Positions 17,842 to 26,362 of a stretch of 64,000 bases of DNA are shown here, one piece after another; position 1 is the stretch's first letter, and each line of letters opens with the position of its first letter. Made by a program: the position numbers and the translations under genes. The notes under the pieces were generated by a model that saw only the letters and a list, made by a program, of their open reading frames with translations, had not been told where the DNA came from and did not search any database. Where the stretch lies: positions 62,001-126,000 of the forward strand of contig CAYPNP010000013.1 in assembly GCA_964412195.1 (NCBI GenBank), read 5' to 3'. Source of the DNA: CAYPNP01 sp964412195. GTDB taxonomy: Bacteria; Acidobacteriota; JAAYUB01.

Positions 17842-18068
17842 TCTAAACTCCCGGCCCGTCGCATGGACGGGCAAATTTGAAATATTGGCGCCAGGTTGCC
17901 GCACGGCTGGACGCCGGGATTTCGCAACAATCGAACGGTTGATACTCGGCTGAAGCTTGGGAAGGGACTGACTCGGCGGCAAGTCACTTCGGGCGGCAGG
18001 AGCAGCGATCGATCCGTTGATCGAATCCGGGGCGCACTCTATACGCATCGCGGGGGGAATGCAAGCAA
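17842..18068 (-). promoter_or_regulatory. Long leader and possible promoter of the RRM gene
   Basis: On the minus strand a TATAGA box lies at 18038-18043, with TTGC-type -35 candidates at 18059-18068 at non-ideal spacings. Transcription from there would give a leader of about 190 bases, similar in layout to leaders of cold-induced RNA-binding proteins. The leader and promoter are inferred from position only. Confidence 0.3.
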
Positions 18069-18382
18069 TATTTTCATTATTTGCGGCCCCGGGAACTGCG
18101 GAAACGGCGAAACAGCGGTGGGGCGAAACGGCGAGCGTAGCTCGCGACCTCCGGGCGCGGATCTAGAAACCTTACCACCCAAACGAGCGGCACGAACGGA
18201 AGATGGTGAATGGGTGAACGGGGGGAGCAACAAACAAACGTCGAACGCCCAACGTCGAACGCTGAACGCTGAACGGTAATTCAAACAGCCACCAGGGCAC
18301 AAAGTCACGAAGCCGGCATTCTGGTTCCGGGGCCGGCTGACCCGGCGCGCGAAGAATCCCGGGCCGGGGGCCCCGGGCCACG
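18069..18382. other. Intergenic stretch with short repeats
   Basis: No gene is visible. It contains GGTGAATGGGTGAA near 18206, iterated CGTCGAACG/CGCTGAACG units at about 18239-18275, and a very GC-rich, self-complementary run (about 18355-18380) just beyond the stop of the peptidase gene, which could end its transcript. Confidence 0.5.
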
Positions 18383-19729
18383 TCATTCGGTCCGGGGGGA
18401 CAGGTCCTTGCGGCCGTCCTCGTAGCGGCCCTCCAGCGCGGTCACCCGGCCGCCCTCCCGGAGGAACCGGATCCGGAACATGGGCGCGTTCTCCAGGGCG
18501 AACGTGTCGGAGGTCAGCGGCAGCAGCCGGCCCTTCGGCCGGCCTTCCCGCTGGTAGTACAGGACGCCGTCCTCGAGGGTGACCCGCCGGGGGCCGTACG
18601 TGCCGGCGAAGGGCTGCAGGTCGGCCTCCGACAGGGTCACGGGGTGGACCTTCGCCTGCTGGGCCTCCAGGTGCCAGAGGTAGAAGTCCTTGAAACGGGC
18701 GTCGGCTTCGGCGGAGTGGAGCTTCTCCAGCGCCATCGCCTGGGCGGCGTCGAGGGCCTGGGGCGCCGGGACCTTGACGTCGGGCTCCACGCCGGTGCCC
18801 TCCCAGTTGGTCTTGGAGATGGGGTTCACGGCCCGGGCGTAGGGGACGCTCACCCAGAAGTCGTCGTCGATGAGCTCCCGGTTCACCGGGTGGGCCCCGC
18901 CGCCGGTGGTCTCGCCCACGATCGTGGCGCGCTTCATGTTCTTCAGGTTGTAAGTGAACTCCTCGGCGCCGGAGAAGGTCCGGTCGCTGGTGAGCACGTA
19001 GACCGGCACGGCGGGCATCCGCTTCCCGGGAACGTACGGCAGCGTCCAGAACTGCTCGGTGCGGTCCCCCTCCCGGTGGTAGAACGAATTGAGGTGTTTC
19101 GGCTCCCCCTCGAAGAGGTACGTGGTGAGCAGCTGGATCATCTGGGGATCGCCGCCGCCGTTGTCGCGCAGGTCGAAGACCAGGGCGTCGGCGCCGGACA
19201 CGAAGGCCATGGCGCCCACGGCCACGGGGAACGCCTCGGGGCTGCCGCTGAAGTAGTCGAACTTCACATACCCGATGTTGCCGGGCAGGATCCGGACCTC
19301 GCGGAAGCCGTAGTTATCCATCCGGCCCTGGCGCTTCTCGAGCCGCTGCAGCTCGTCCCCGTCGACGGTCTGGATCTTGGACAGCCGGATCGACTCGGGA
19401 TCATAGCGGACCCCCAGGTGCAGGTCCCGGCTGACCGAGCGGATGTCGTCGGTCAGGCGGCGGGCGAACTCCTGGGGCTCCGCCAGCGGGGCGTAGGCGC
19501 CGGCCCGCTGGTTGCCCCGGAGCAGGTCGGCCATCTTCTTGCCGGTGTCCGGGAAGACGTACTTCTCCGTCAGGATGTCGGCCAGCTTGGCCACCACGGC
19601 CGCCCTCGCGGCCTCGGTCAGCCGGGGCGGCGCGGCCGGGGCGGTCGCGCCGGGGGCGGGAGGTGCCTGGGCGGCCGCGAACAGGCCGCCGAACCAGAGG
19701 GCGATGCAGAGGGCCAGGATCCTGCGCAT
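18383..19729 (-). CDS. Secreted S41-family peptidase (IRBP/tail-specific protease-like)
   Basis: The 448-residue product has a signal peptide (ILALCIALWFGGLFAAAQA). A small helical N-terminal domain (ILTEKYVFPDTGKKMADLL) typical of the IRBP-like branch follows, then the S41 core. The core contains ADALVFDLRDNGGGDP, then YVLTSDRTFSGAEEF, where Ser is the expected nucleophile, and TIVGETTGGGAHP. No PDZ domain is evident. The last 75 residues are a beta-rich extension. These enzymes cleave unfolded or C-terminal peptide regions in the periplasm. It starts 14 bases after the upstream MarR-type gene, so the two probably share a transcript. Confidence 0.9.
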   Translation of the reverse strand: MRRILALCIALWFGGLFAAAQAPPAPGATAPAAPPRLTEAARAAVVAKLADILTEKYVFPDTGKKMADLLRGNQRAGAYAPLAEPQEFARRLTDDIRSVSRDLHLGVRYDPESIRLSKIQTVDGDELQRLEKRQGRMDNYGFREVRILPGNIGYVKFDYFSGSPEAFPVAVGAMAFVSGADALVFDLRDNGGGDPQMIQLLTTYLFEGEPKHLNSFYHREGDRTEQFWTLPYVPGKRMPAVPVYVLTSDRTFSGAEEFTYNLKNMKRATIVGETTGGGAHPVNRELIDDDFWVSVPYARAVNPISKTNWEGTGVEPDVKVPAPQALDAAQAMALEKLHSAEADARFKDFYLWHLEAQQAKVHPVTLSEADLQPFAGTYGPRRVTLEDGVLYYQREGRPKGRLLPLTSDTFALENAPMFRIRFLREGGRVTALEGRYEDGRKDLSPRTE

Positions 19730-19742
19730 GATGATATCCTCC

Positions 19743-20255
19743 TTAGCGTTGTTTCTTTCGAGGCCGGGCGCCGGCGGAACCGCCGCGGCGGCGCCGGACC
19801 CGCTCCCCCAGGGGCATCTCGTCCAGCGCGGCCTCGATGGCGTCGATCACCGCCAGGAGGTCGACGCCGGAAGCGCCGGCCACCTCCCGCGTGGCGGCCT
19901 CGATGCCGGCCCAGACGGGGCGCAGGGCCTCGGCGACCTGCCGGCCCCGGGGAGTCAGCTCCAGGCGGCGCTTCCGCCGGTCGGCGGCGTCGCGGACCGA
20001 GGCGACCAGGCCGGCCGCCTCCATCTCCTGAGCCGCCAGGACGACCGCGGGGTGGGTGAGGCCGACGGCGGCGGCCAGGGCGGTGACCGACCGGGGCGGC
20101 CCCTCGGCCAGCTGGTGGAAGACGAGGAACCAGCGGGGCTCGAAGCCCAGGCCCTCCTTCCGGTAGATCCCGCCGGCCTCCTGGAGCAGGCGGTCGCTGA
20201 GTCGCTTCAGGCGGCTGGCCAGGGCCAGCATGCCGAGTCGGCGGATCGTCTCCAC
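19743..20255 (-). CDS. MarR-family transcriptional regulator
   Basis: The 170-residue protein has a winged helix-turn-helix: SVTALAAAVGLTHPAVVLAAQEMEAAG is the recognition region (helices 2-3), and VRDAADRRKRRLELTPRGR is the wing, which is basic as in MarR proteins. Flanking helices provide the dimer interface. The GTG at 20255 is chosen because GGAGGG lies six bases upstream; earlier codons in the frame run through a repeat. A perfect 7-2-7 palindrome is just upstream, suggesting autoregulation. It heads a two-gene unit with the S41 peptidase and may respond to a small ligand that I cannot identify. Confidence 0.85.
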   Translation of the reverse strand: METIRRLGMLALASRLKRLSDRLLQEAGGIYRKEGLGFEPRWFLVFHQLAEGPPRSVTALAAAVGLTHPAVVLAAQEMEAAGLVASVRDAADRRKRRLELTPRGRQVAEALRPVWAGIEAATREVAGASGVDLLAVIDAIEAALDEMPLGERVRRRRGGSAGARPRKKQR

Positions 20256-20280
20256 GGCGCTCCCTCCAGGCGGGGAATTT

Positions 20281-20296
20281 CCGTAAGCACTTACGG
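20281..20296. promoter_or_regulatory. Probable operator of the MarR-type regulator
   Basis: CCGTAAG-CA-CTTACGG is a perfect inverted repeat about 26 bases upstream of the GTG start, the size and symmetry expected for a MarR dimer site. Confidence 0.6.
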
Positions 20297-20503
20297 ATAT
20301 ACGAAGGCGTCGGCGGAAAGTTCCAGGGGAGATCCGCCACGGAGGCGCGGAGACACGGAGAGGGAACCGGGTAGATGGTGATTGGATACTGATTGGAAAT
20401 TGGCCATATCGGAACCGACCATCGCCCCGTGACGGCTGCCCGCGCCATCGGGGCATTCCATTGCAACACGCGGGGAAGGAAACCGCCGGGGCGGCGGGAG
20501 GGA

Positions 20504-20532
20504 TTGCCTTTGCCGCCTATCCGCCGTAGAAT
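20504..20532 (+). promoter_or_regulatory. Sigma70-like promoter of the GGDEF gene
   Basis: TTGCCT (20504-20509), a 17-base spacer and TAGAAT (20527-20532) lie 40 bases before the ATG. Confidence 0.45.
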
Positions 20533-20572
20533 GGTCCCAAGAAAAACAGGACGGACAATCGGAGGGGGTGGC

Positions 20573-22030
20573 ATGCGGCTGTCGATCAAGAATAAGCTGT
20601 TCCTGTCCCATTTCCTGGCCATCGTGCTGGTGTCGGGCTCGGTGGGGACCTTCTTTTACCGCACGGCCGCCGACAGCCTCTTCGACAGCCTGCGCGCCCG
20701 CCTGCGCAACAGCGCGGCGCTGCTGTCCCGCGCCCTCGACGCCCGGGAGCTCGAGGCGATCCGCACGCCCGCCGACATCACCCTGCCGGCCTACCAGCAG
20801 GGGCTGCGCCTGCTCCGGGATTACCGCGCCACCAACAAGGACATCGCCTTCCTGTACGTCATGCGGCAGGAGCGGGGACGGATCCATTTCGTGCTGGATT
20901 CCGACCCCACGTCCGGCCAGGCCCTGCCCGGACAGCCGTACAACGCCCCCTTCCCCCGCCTCTGGGAGGGCTTCCACGCCTACTCGGCGGACGACGAGAT
21001 CGTGCGCGACCAGTGGGGATATTTCCTGTCGGGCTACGCGCCCCTGAAAAACGGCGCGGGCCGCTACCTGGTCGGGCTGGACATGCGGGCGGACGAGGTC
21101 CAGCGCAAGTTCCGCACCGTCCGGATCGCCGGCCTGGCCTCCCTGGGCGTCTCCATCGTGCTGGCCTGGGCGTTCTCGTGGTGGCTGGCGCGGCGGATCA
21201 CGCGGCCGGTGCGCACGCTGGTCGCCCGCGCGGGGGAGATCGCGGAGGGCCGGCTCGAGGGGACGGTGGAGGACGGCGGCCAGCAGGACGAGATCGGCGA
21301 CCTGGCGCGGGCCTTCAACCGGATGTCGGCCCGTCTCGCCGCCAGCCGGCAGGAGACGGAAGGGGCCATGGACAAGCTCCGGGAGTCCTACGACACCCTG
21401 GAGCATCGCGTTCGGGAGCGGACCGCGGAACTGGCCGCCGTAAACGAGGACCTCCGCCGCGAGATCGAGGGGCGCGTACGGGTCGAGCAGGAGTTGGCGA
21501 AGGCCGCCACCACCGACTTCCTGACCGGGCTGCTCAACCGCCTGGCCATGCTGCGGCTCATCGAGCAGGAGATGGGGCGGATCCAGCGAACCACGGCCCC
21601 CTTCTCCCTCGTCCTGGGGGACCTGGACAATTTCAAGACCATCAACGACACCTTCGGCCACGAGGCGGGCGACGAGGTGCTGATCCGGGTCGCTTCGATC
21701 CTGCGGGACACCCTCCGCGCCCAGGACGCGGTGGCCCGCTGGGGCGGCGACGAGTTGCTGATGTTCCTGCCGGAAACCCCTCCGGCGGGCGCCCTGGAGG
21801 TGGCCCGGAAGATCCTGGCGGCGATGTCCGCCTGCTCCATCGAGGCCGACGGGCAGCGCCTCGAGGTGCGGCTGAGCCTCGGCGTGTCGGCCATCGCGCC
21901 GGGAATGACCGTCAACGACTGCCTGCGCCTCGCCGACCGGGCGCTCTACCAGGCCAAGTCCGCCGGCCGCAACCGGGTGGTCGCGGCCGAGCCACCCAAC
22001 CCGGGCCCTTACTCCGACGGCACCAGCTGA
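20573..22030 (+). CDS. Membrane diguanylate cyclase (sensor-HAMP-GGDEF)
   Basis: The protein makes cyclic di-GMP from two GTP. Two transmembrane helices (about 8-30 and 185-206) flank a periplasmic sensing region of about 155 residues. A HAMP segment (RRITRPVRTLVARAGEIAEG) and a coiled coil follow, then the GGDEF domain with DFLTGLLNRLAM, GDLDNFKTINDTFGH and the active-site RWGGDELLMF near residue 390. The inhibitory-site motif RxxD (RAQD) sits exactly five residues before the active site, so product inhibition is expected. No EAL domain follows. ATG 20573 has GGAGG upstream; the earlier open frame is repeat. Its last 22 bases overlap the convergent gene. Confidence 0.93.
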   Translation: MRLSIKNKLFLSHFLAIVLVSGSVGTFFYRTAADSLFDSLRARLRNSAALLSRALDARELEAIRTPADITLPAYQQGLRLLRDYRATNKDIAFLYVMRQERGRIHFVLDSDPTSGQALPGQPYNAPFPRLWEGFHAYSADDEIVRDQWGYFLSGYAPLKNGAGRYLVGLDMRADEVQRKFRTVRIAGLASLGVSIVLAWAFSWWLARRITRPVRTLVARAGEIAEGRLEGTVEDGGQQDEIGDLARAFNRMSARLAASRQETEGAMDKLRESYDTLEHRVRERTAELAAVNEDLRREIEGRVRVEQELAKAATTDFLTGLLNRLAMLRLIEQEMGRIQRTTAPFSLVLGDLDNFKTINDTFGHEAGDEVLIRVASILRDTLRAQDAVARWGGDELLMFLPETPPAGALEVARKILAAMSACSIEADGQRLEVRLSLGVSAIAPGMTVNDCLRLADRALYQAKSAGRNRVVAAEPPNPGPYSDGTS

Positions 22031-22563
22031 CCGATTTTTTCCAGGTTCCCGGGCCGGGCGATCACCGCCACGACCTCCGGCGGGTAGATCCGGGCGTACT
22101 CCCGTTGCACCGCTTCGGGATCGCCGGCGCGGATCCGGGCGCCGACGGCCAGGGCGACGCCGCAGTAGGCGCTCAGTTCGGAGCCGCCGGCGAAGCCCTG
22201 GCGCCGGGCCAGCGCCTCGAGCCGCGCCGCGTCCGCCCGCGCCGCGGCCCATTCTTCCAGCGCATCGATAGCCGCCTGCATCTTGGCCGGCGTGAAGGCC
22301 GCCGTCTGGCCCGGCGGAACCAGCGGTTGGCCGCCCTCCGCCGGCGCCTCCGCGGCGGGGGTTTCTTCCTCCGGCATCTGGACCTCGTCCGGCTGGATGT
22401 CGTCCAGCGGCTGCTCGACCGCCACCGCGGGGGCGGACCGCTGGTCCTGCGCGCCGCGGTAGTAATGAAGCCATGCCACCAGGGCGCCGACGAAGACTGC
22501 CAGCACCAGCAGCAGGCAGCTGCCCACCATCCAGTTCCAGGCGCCGTTGGACTTGGAAGCCAT
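22009..22563 (-). CDS. Single-pass membrane protein of unknown function
   Basis: The 184 residues start with a short polar stretch, then one transmembrane helix (NWMVGSCLLLVLAVFVGALVA, about 10-30) and an acidic Pro/Glu-rich linker. A helical C-terminal domain of about 90 residues follows, with LEEWAAARADAARLEAL and AVQREYARIYPPEVVAVIA. I recognise no family. The start has GGAGGG five bases upstream. The stop lies inside the end of the GGDEF gene on the other strand, a 22-base convergent overlap. Confidence 0.6.
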   Translation of the reverse strand: MASKSNGAWNWMVGSCLLLVLAVFVGALVAWLHYYRGAQDQRSAPAVAVEQPLDDIQPDEVQMPEEETPAAEAPAEGGQPLVPPGQTAAFTPAKMQAAIDALEEWAAARADAARLEALARRQGFAGGSELSAYCGVALAVGARIRAGDPEAVQREYARIYPPEVVAVIARPGNLEKIGQLVPSE

Positions 22564-22982
22564 GGATCCCTCCGAAACGGGGCGGCTTCGCGCCGGCCGG
22601 GCCGGGCCGCGGTCCGGACCGGCGGATCGCGCGCTACCGTGGAAATCGATCCCCCCGATTATGCCCCACCGGCCAAGCGGACACCACATCGAAATGAATC
22701 CCGATCCGGTCGGCGAGGAGAATGGAATCCCTGGTGTCGGGCGCTGTTGCAATCCGGGGAAATTCGCCACGGAGACACGGAAGACACGGAGGGGGCTCCG
22801 GTGGAATGGGGATGGGATGTCCGCCTGTTGAACTTGGTATGATTCGATGTAGACATTCGAAATCGGACCATGGTCAATTGACCCTGGTCATTTCCGGCGA
22901 AAGCGGGGCGGGAATTGTTGTAAGATAGAGGGCAGCCGGAGACCGGCGGGACGGTCGCGGAATCCCGGCCGTGGAGGGTGGC

Positions 22983-23437
22983 ATGATCGAGTACAAGTTC
23001 GACGGCAAGTACCTGCGGCAGCGGGGAGTCAAGGCCGGGGAAGTCGAGAAGACGACGATCCGCGACGCCCACGGCCGGCGGGTGGGCCGGATCGACGGCA
23101 AGGTCANNNNNNNNNNNNNNNNNNNNNNNNNNNNNNNNNNNNNNNNNNNNNNNNNNNNNNNNNNNNNNNNNNNNNNNNNNNNNNNNNNNNNNNNNNNNNN
23201 NNNNNNACGACGATCCGCGACGCCCACGGCCGGCGGGTGGGCCGGATCGACGGCAAGGTCATCCGCGACGCCCGGGGCAATCCGCTGGCCGAGTTCGACG
23301 GCAAGTGCCTGCGCAATCCCGCCGGCCAGAAGATCGCCACCGTGGACCAGGTGCACCGGCAGCTCGAGGGGGCGAAAGGCATCACCCTGGCGGCCCTGTG
23401 GCTGTTTTTCATCCGGACCGAAGACGGCGAGGAATGA
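22983..23437 (+). CDS. Small beta-repeat protein interrupted by an assembly gap
   Basis: The frame is broken only by the N run. If the 100 Ns and one of the two identical 55-base flanks are removed, the halves join in frame into a 99-residue protein. It is built of short repeats: EYKFDGKYLR, TTIRDAHGRRVGRIDGK, VIRDARGNPLAEFDGK and CLRNPAGQKIATVDQ. It ends in a hydrophobic helix (GITLAALWLFFI). The IRD-G-GNxIG-I-G cadence resembles small multi-strand 'beta-flower' repeat proteins; that family assignment is tentative. The ATG follows GGAGGGTGGC. Its function is unknown. Confidence 0.6.
23107..23206. other. 100-base run of N (scaffold gap)
   Basis: The run is flanked by the identical 55-base sequence at 23052-23106 and 23207-23261. 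This is what remains when two contigs overlapping by one assembly word are scaffolded without merging, so the real gap is probably zero. Confidence 0.9.
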
Positions 23438-23568
23438 CCGGGGACGGGTGACCGATGACCGGGGACGGGTGACCGGCGAGCGATCGGAATCGTAATCGTA
23501 CTTGTGATCGTGCTCGGGATCGACCGGAGAAGCTTCGATCATCGCAGCATGCTGAATGCTGCTTAGCA

Positions 23569-24297
23569 TCACTGCGGCAGGACGATCTCCGTCCGGCGGT
23601 TGCGGGCCCGATCGGCCGGGGTGTCGTTGGACGCCACCGGGAAAGCCTGGCCGAATCCCTGGATCCTGACCCGGCCGCCGTCGACCCCCTGCCCCTTCAG
23701 AAAATCGGCCACCGTCCGGGCCCGCTGCAGGGACAGCTTCAGGTTGTGAGCCTCGCTTCCGGTGCTGTCGGTGTGGCCGCAGACGAACACATCCACCGTG
23801 GCGAATTGGGTCTTGAGCATCACCGCCTGCCGCTCCAGCAGCGGAGTGGCCGCCGGCTTGAGGTCGGCGCGGTCCACGTCGAAGGTCACCTGCTCCCCGT
23901 AGTCGAACACCAGGATGCGGGCCAGGCCCAGCGCCTTGGCCAGCGGGGTCGGCTCGGAATCAAAGCGGTACTCCACCCGCAGCCGGTTGGCGTCCAGGAA
24001 CAGGACGCGGGTCTCGGACAGGTTCTGCCCCTCCAGGCGGGCTGACAGCTCCTCCAATTGGTCCAGGCCGGCCAGCTGCACGGTGACCGGAGTCAGGCCC
24101 ACCTCGCGGCCTTTCAGCGCCACCATCGCGGGCGCCGGACGGGCCAGGACCTCGGCCTCCAGCGTCGGGGCCGGCGGCGACGGCGGGGGAGCCGCAACGG
24201 TCGCCGTCCCCTTCCGCGGCGCACAGGCGGACCCAGCCAGGAGCACGAACAGGGCGAGGGCGCCGGGCAGGCGGCAGGACCTTTCTCTTCGTCTCAT
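23569..24297 (-). CDS. OmpA-family lipoprotein
   Basis: The 242-residue protein begins with a signal peptide ending in LAGSAC, a lipobox-like site with an unusual Gly at -3. A Pro-rich linker, a middle domain (residues 50-115) that I cannot name, and a C-terminal OmpA/Pal peptidoglycan-binding domain follow. The last contains VFVCGHTDSTGSEAHNLKLS, RARTVADFLKGQG and RARNRRTEIVL, with the Asp and Arg that hold diaminopimelate. Its ATG overlaps the stop of the kinase gene by four bases (ATGA), so the two are translationally coupled. It probably anchors the system in the envelope. Confidence 0.88.
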   Translation of the reverse strand: MRRRERSCRLPGALALFVLLAGSACAPRKGTATVAAPPPSPPAPTLEAEVLARPAPAMVALKGREVGLTPVTVQLAGLDQLEELSARLEGQNLSETRVLFLDANRLRVEYRFDSEPTPLAKALGLARILVFDYGEQVTFDVDRADLKPAATPLLERQAVMLKTQFATVDVFVCGHTDSTGSEAHNLKLSLQRARTVADFLKGQGVDGGRVRIQGFGQAFPVASNDTPADRARNRRTEIVLPQ

Positions 24298-26105
24298 TGT
24301 CCACCCTCCAGCAGTTCGATCGCGACCCAGACGGTGGCCTCCACCGGTTGCCCGGAGGCGTCCACCGCCGGCTGATAACGGTATTGCCGGGCCGCCGCCT
24401 GGGCGGCCGCGGCGCAATCGGCGGATTGGCCTTTGGAAATCACCCGCGCGTCCCGGACCGTCCCGTCCGTCCCGATGCGCAGGGCCAGGTTCACGATCTG
24501 TCCGACGCACCCAGGGGCGGATCCCGCCGGCAGTCGGGCCTCCGCCGCCTCCAGCAGGACCGGGGGACGCACCGGCACGCCGGCCGCCGGGCCGGGCGCG
24601 GGGGCCGGAGCGGGCGGGTTTTTCGATCCGGAACGGTCCGGGGCGGGTGGGCGGGGGCGCGGCTCCTCCGCGGGGGCCGGCGGCCGACTGTCGCCCTCCG
24701 CCGGCCGGGCGGGGGCGCTGAGCGGACGGGAGGAGGGGCCCTCAGCGGGCATTGACGACTGGACTTGCTTCGGGGAGAGCGCCGCGGTTTCCGCCGCCGG
24801 CGGGCCGGCGGGCGTCGACCGGCTTCTCCAGGGCTGCAGGGACAGGACCGCTGTGGCAACGAGGATCAGCGCCGCCGCCACCGGTACCCAGGGACGGACG
24901 CGCCGCCGGACAGGCCCGGCCGCCGTGGCTGTTGCGGCCAGTTTGATGAGCGGGGGGACGGGCCGCTCCGCATCGGGCCCCGCCGCCGGCGCCTGCGCGA
25001 CTGGTTTGATCAGCGTCGGGACCGACGCTTCCGCGTCGGGCGCGGACAGGCCCGGGGGCAGCACGATCGGGCTGATCACGGTGGCGGCCGGGTCGGCCAT
25101 CTGCCTGTCCAGGAAGCGGCTGAGGCTCTCGCGAACCGAGGCGGCCGAGGTGAACCGCTGCGCCGGATCGAGGGCCAGGCAGCGCATGACGATGTCCGCC
25201 AGCCCGGGGTCCAGGTCGGGTCGACGCTCGACGAGGGGCCGCGGAGCCTCGGTCAGCCGCTGAACGACCGATTGCAGGGGGTCCTCGGCGGGAAAGGGGT
25301 TGCTGCCGGACAGCATCTCGTACAGGACGACTCCCATGGAATAGAGGTCGGACCGCCCGTCCATCTTCCGGCCCGAGGCTTGTTCGGGGGACACGTAGGC
25401 CGGGGTGCCCATGAAGTGGCCGGCCATGGTCGTGCGCAGGCTCTCCGTGGATTTGGCGATGCCGAAATCGGCCAGGTACGGGGTGTTGTGCTCATCCAGC
25501 AGGATGTTGCCCGGCTTGATGTCCCGATGGATGATGCCCCGCCGGTGGCTGTAGTCCAGCGCGTCCAGGACCGGGATGGCCAGCCGGGCCACCCACGAGG
25601 GATTCATCCCCTGCCAGCGTGACATCACCGAGGCGAGGGACGGCCCGGCGATGTACTTCATGGTGTACCAGTAGATGCCCTCCTCCTGGCCGAACTCGAA
25701 AATGCGGACGATGTGGGGGTGGTCCAGCGCGGCGGCGACCTTGGCCTCCTGGATGAAGCGGCGGGCGAAATCGGGTTCGTTGTCATACTGGCTGGACAGG
25801 ACCTTGAGCGCCTCCGGGCGCTGGAGGTCCAGGTGGGTCACCAGCAAGACGATGGCCGACCCTCCCCGGCCGAGCAGCCGATCGAACCGGTACCGGTTGC
25901 CGAGCAGTTGCTGGAGCCGGTCCAGCCGGGCGTCGCCCGCAATTCCGGGACCGGCTTGGCCTTTCGCCGCCCCGGATGGAGCGCCCGGAGGGGAGGGCTC
26001 TTCGCGAAGGAACAAACCGCCGAAGGTGGCCAGCCAGGATGCGCGCCGGTTCCGCGCCCCGGCCGGGGGCCGGTCTGCCTGGGGGGACTTTTTCGCGTTG
26101 TTCAC
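24294..26105 (-). CDS. Transmembrane Ser/Thr protein kinase with C-terminal TonB-like domain
   Basis: The cytoplasmic kinase domain (about residues 70-330) has the Gly loop (LLGRGGSAIVLL), EALKVL (ATP-binding Lys), IIHRDIKPGNILL (catalytic Asp), YLADFGIAK and GTPAYVSPEQASGR. A linker and one transmembrane helix (WVPVAAALILVATAVLSL, about 410) lead to a Pro-rich periplasmic region and a TonB C-terminal-type domain of about 90 residues (LALRIGTDGTVRDARVISKG, then QYRYQPAVDASGQPVEATVWV). The GTG at 26105 is the only reasonable start before the domain and coincides with the predicted transcript start, so the message may be leaderless. The gene is divergent from an FHA protein, a natural partner because FHA binds phosphothreonine. 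Confidence 0.88.
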   Translation of the reverse strand: MNNAKKSPQADRPPAGARNRRASWLATFGGLFLREEPSPPGAPSGAAKGQAGPGIAGDARLDRLQQLLGNRYRFDRLLGRGGSAIVLLVTHLDLQRPEALKVLSSQYDNEPDFARRFIQEAKVAAALDHPHIVRIFEFGQEEGIYWYTMKYIAGPSLASVMSRWQGMNPSWVARLAIPVLDALDYSHRRGIIHRDIKPGNILLDEHNTPYLADFGIAKSTESLRTTMAGHFMGTPAYVSPEQASGRKMDGRSDLYSMGVVLYEMLSGSNPFPAEDPLQSVVQRLTEAPRPLVERRPDLDPGLADIVMRCLALDPAQRFTSAASVRESLSRFLDRQMADPAATVISPIVLPPGLSAPDAEASVPTLIKPVAQAPAAGPDAERPVPPLIKLAATATAAGPVRRRVRPWVPVAAALILVATAVLSLQPWRSRSTPAGPPAAETAALSPKQVQSSMPAEGPSSRPLSAPARPAEGDSRPPAPAEEPRPRPPAPDRSGSKNPPAPAPAPGPAAGVPVRPPVLLEAAEARLPAGSAPGCVGQIVNLALRIGTDGTVRDARVISKGQSADCAAAAQAAARQYRYQPAVDASGQPVEATVWVAIELLEGGQ

Positions 26106-26111
26106 AAAAAA

Positions 26112-26140
26112 ATGGTATGCGCCAATCGGGGCGATGTCAA
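26112..26140 (-). promoter_or_regulatory. Sigma70-like promoter of the kinase gene
   Basis: On the minus strand, consensus TTGACA (26135-26140), a 17-base spacer and TACCAT (26112-26117). The expected start of transcription falls at or next to the GTG at 26105. Confidence 0.65.
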
Positions 26141-26287
26141 CGGGGGAAGTGCCGCCCGGACCAGCCGGCCGGCGGCCGGTCGCCCGCTCTCCAGGGGTTC
26201 TTACTCGAAAATAGATCTCCACCGGTCCTCTTCGTGCTCGTGCGCGTGCGCCCGGAAATCGCATGTCCCCCCCCAATCGAACCTGGA

Positions 26288-26317
26288 TTGATTTCCAGGC
26301 CCGGAATCGCCTACAAT
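26288..26317 (+). promoter_or_regulatory. Sigma70-like promoter of the FHA-protease gene
   Basis: TTGATT (26288-26293), 18 bases and TACAAT (26312-26317), 46 bases before the ATG. It faces away from the kinase promoter, so both genes can be controlled from one intergenic region. Confidence 0.55.
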
Positions 26318-26362
26318 CCAATCGCAATTCTTAGCCGACAAATTATCTCTCGGAGCGGCCTC

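Noticed and set aside
25976..26362. Upstream extension of the FHA-protease frame
   Set aside because: It would overlap the start of the divergent kinase gene; ATG 26363 follows a ribosome site and a good promoter.
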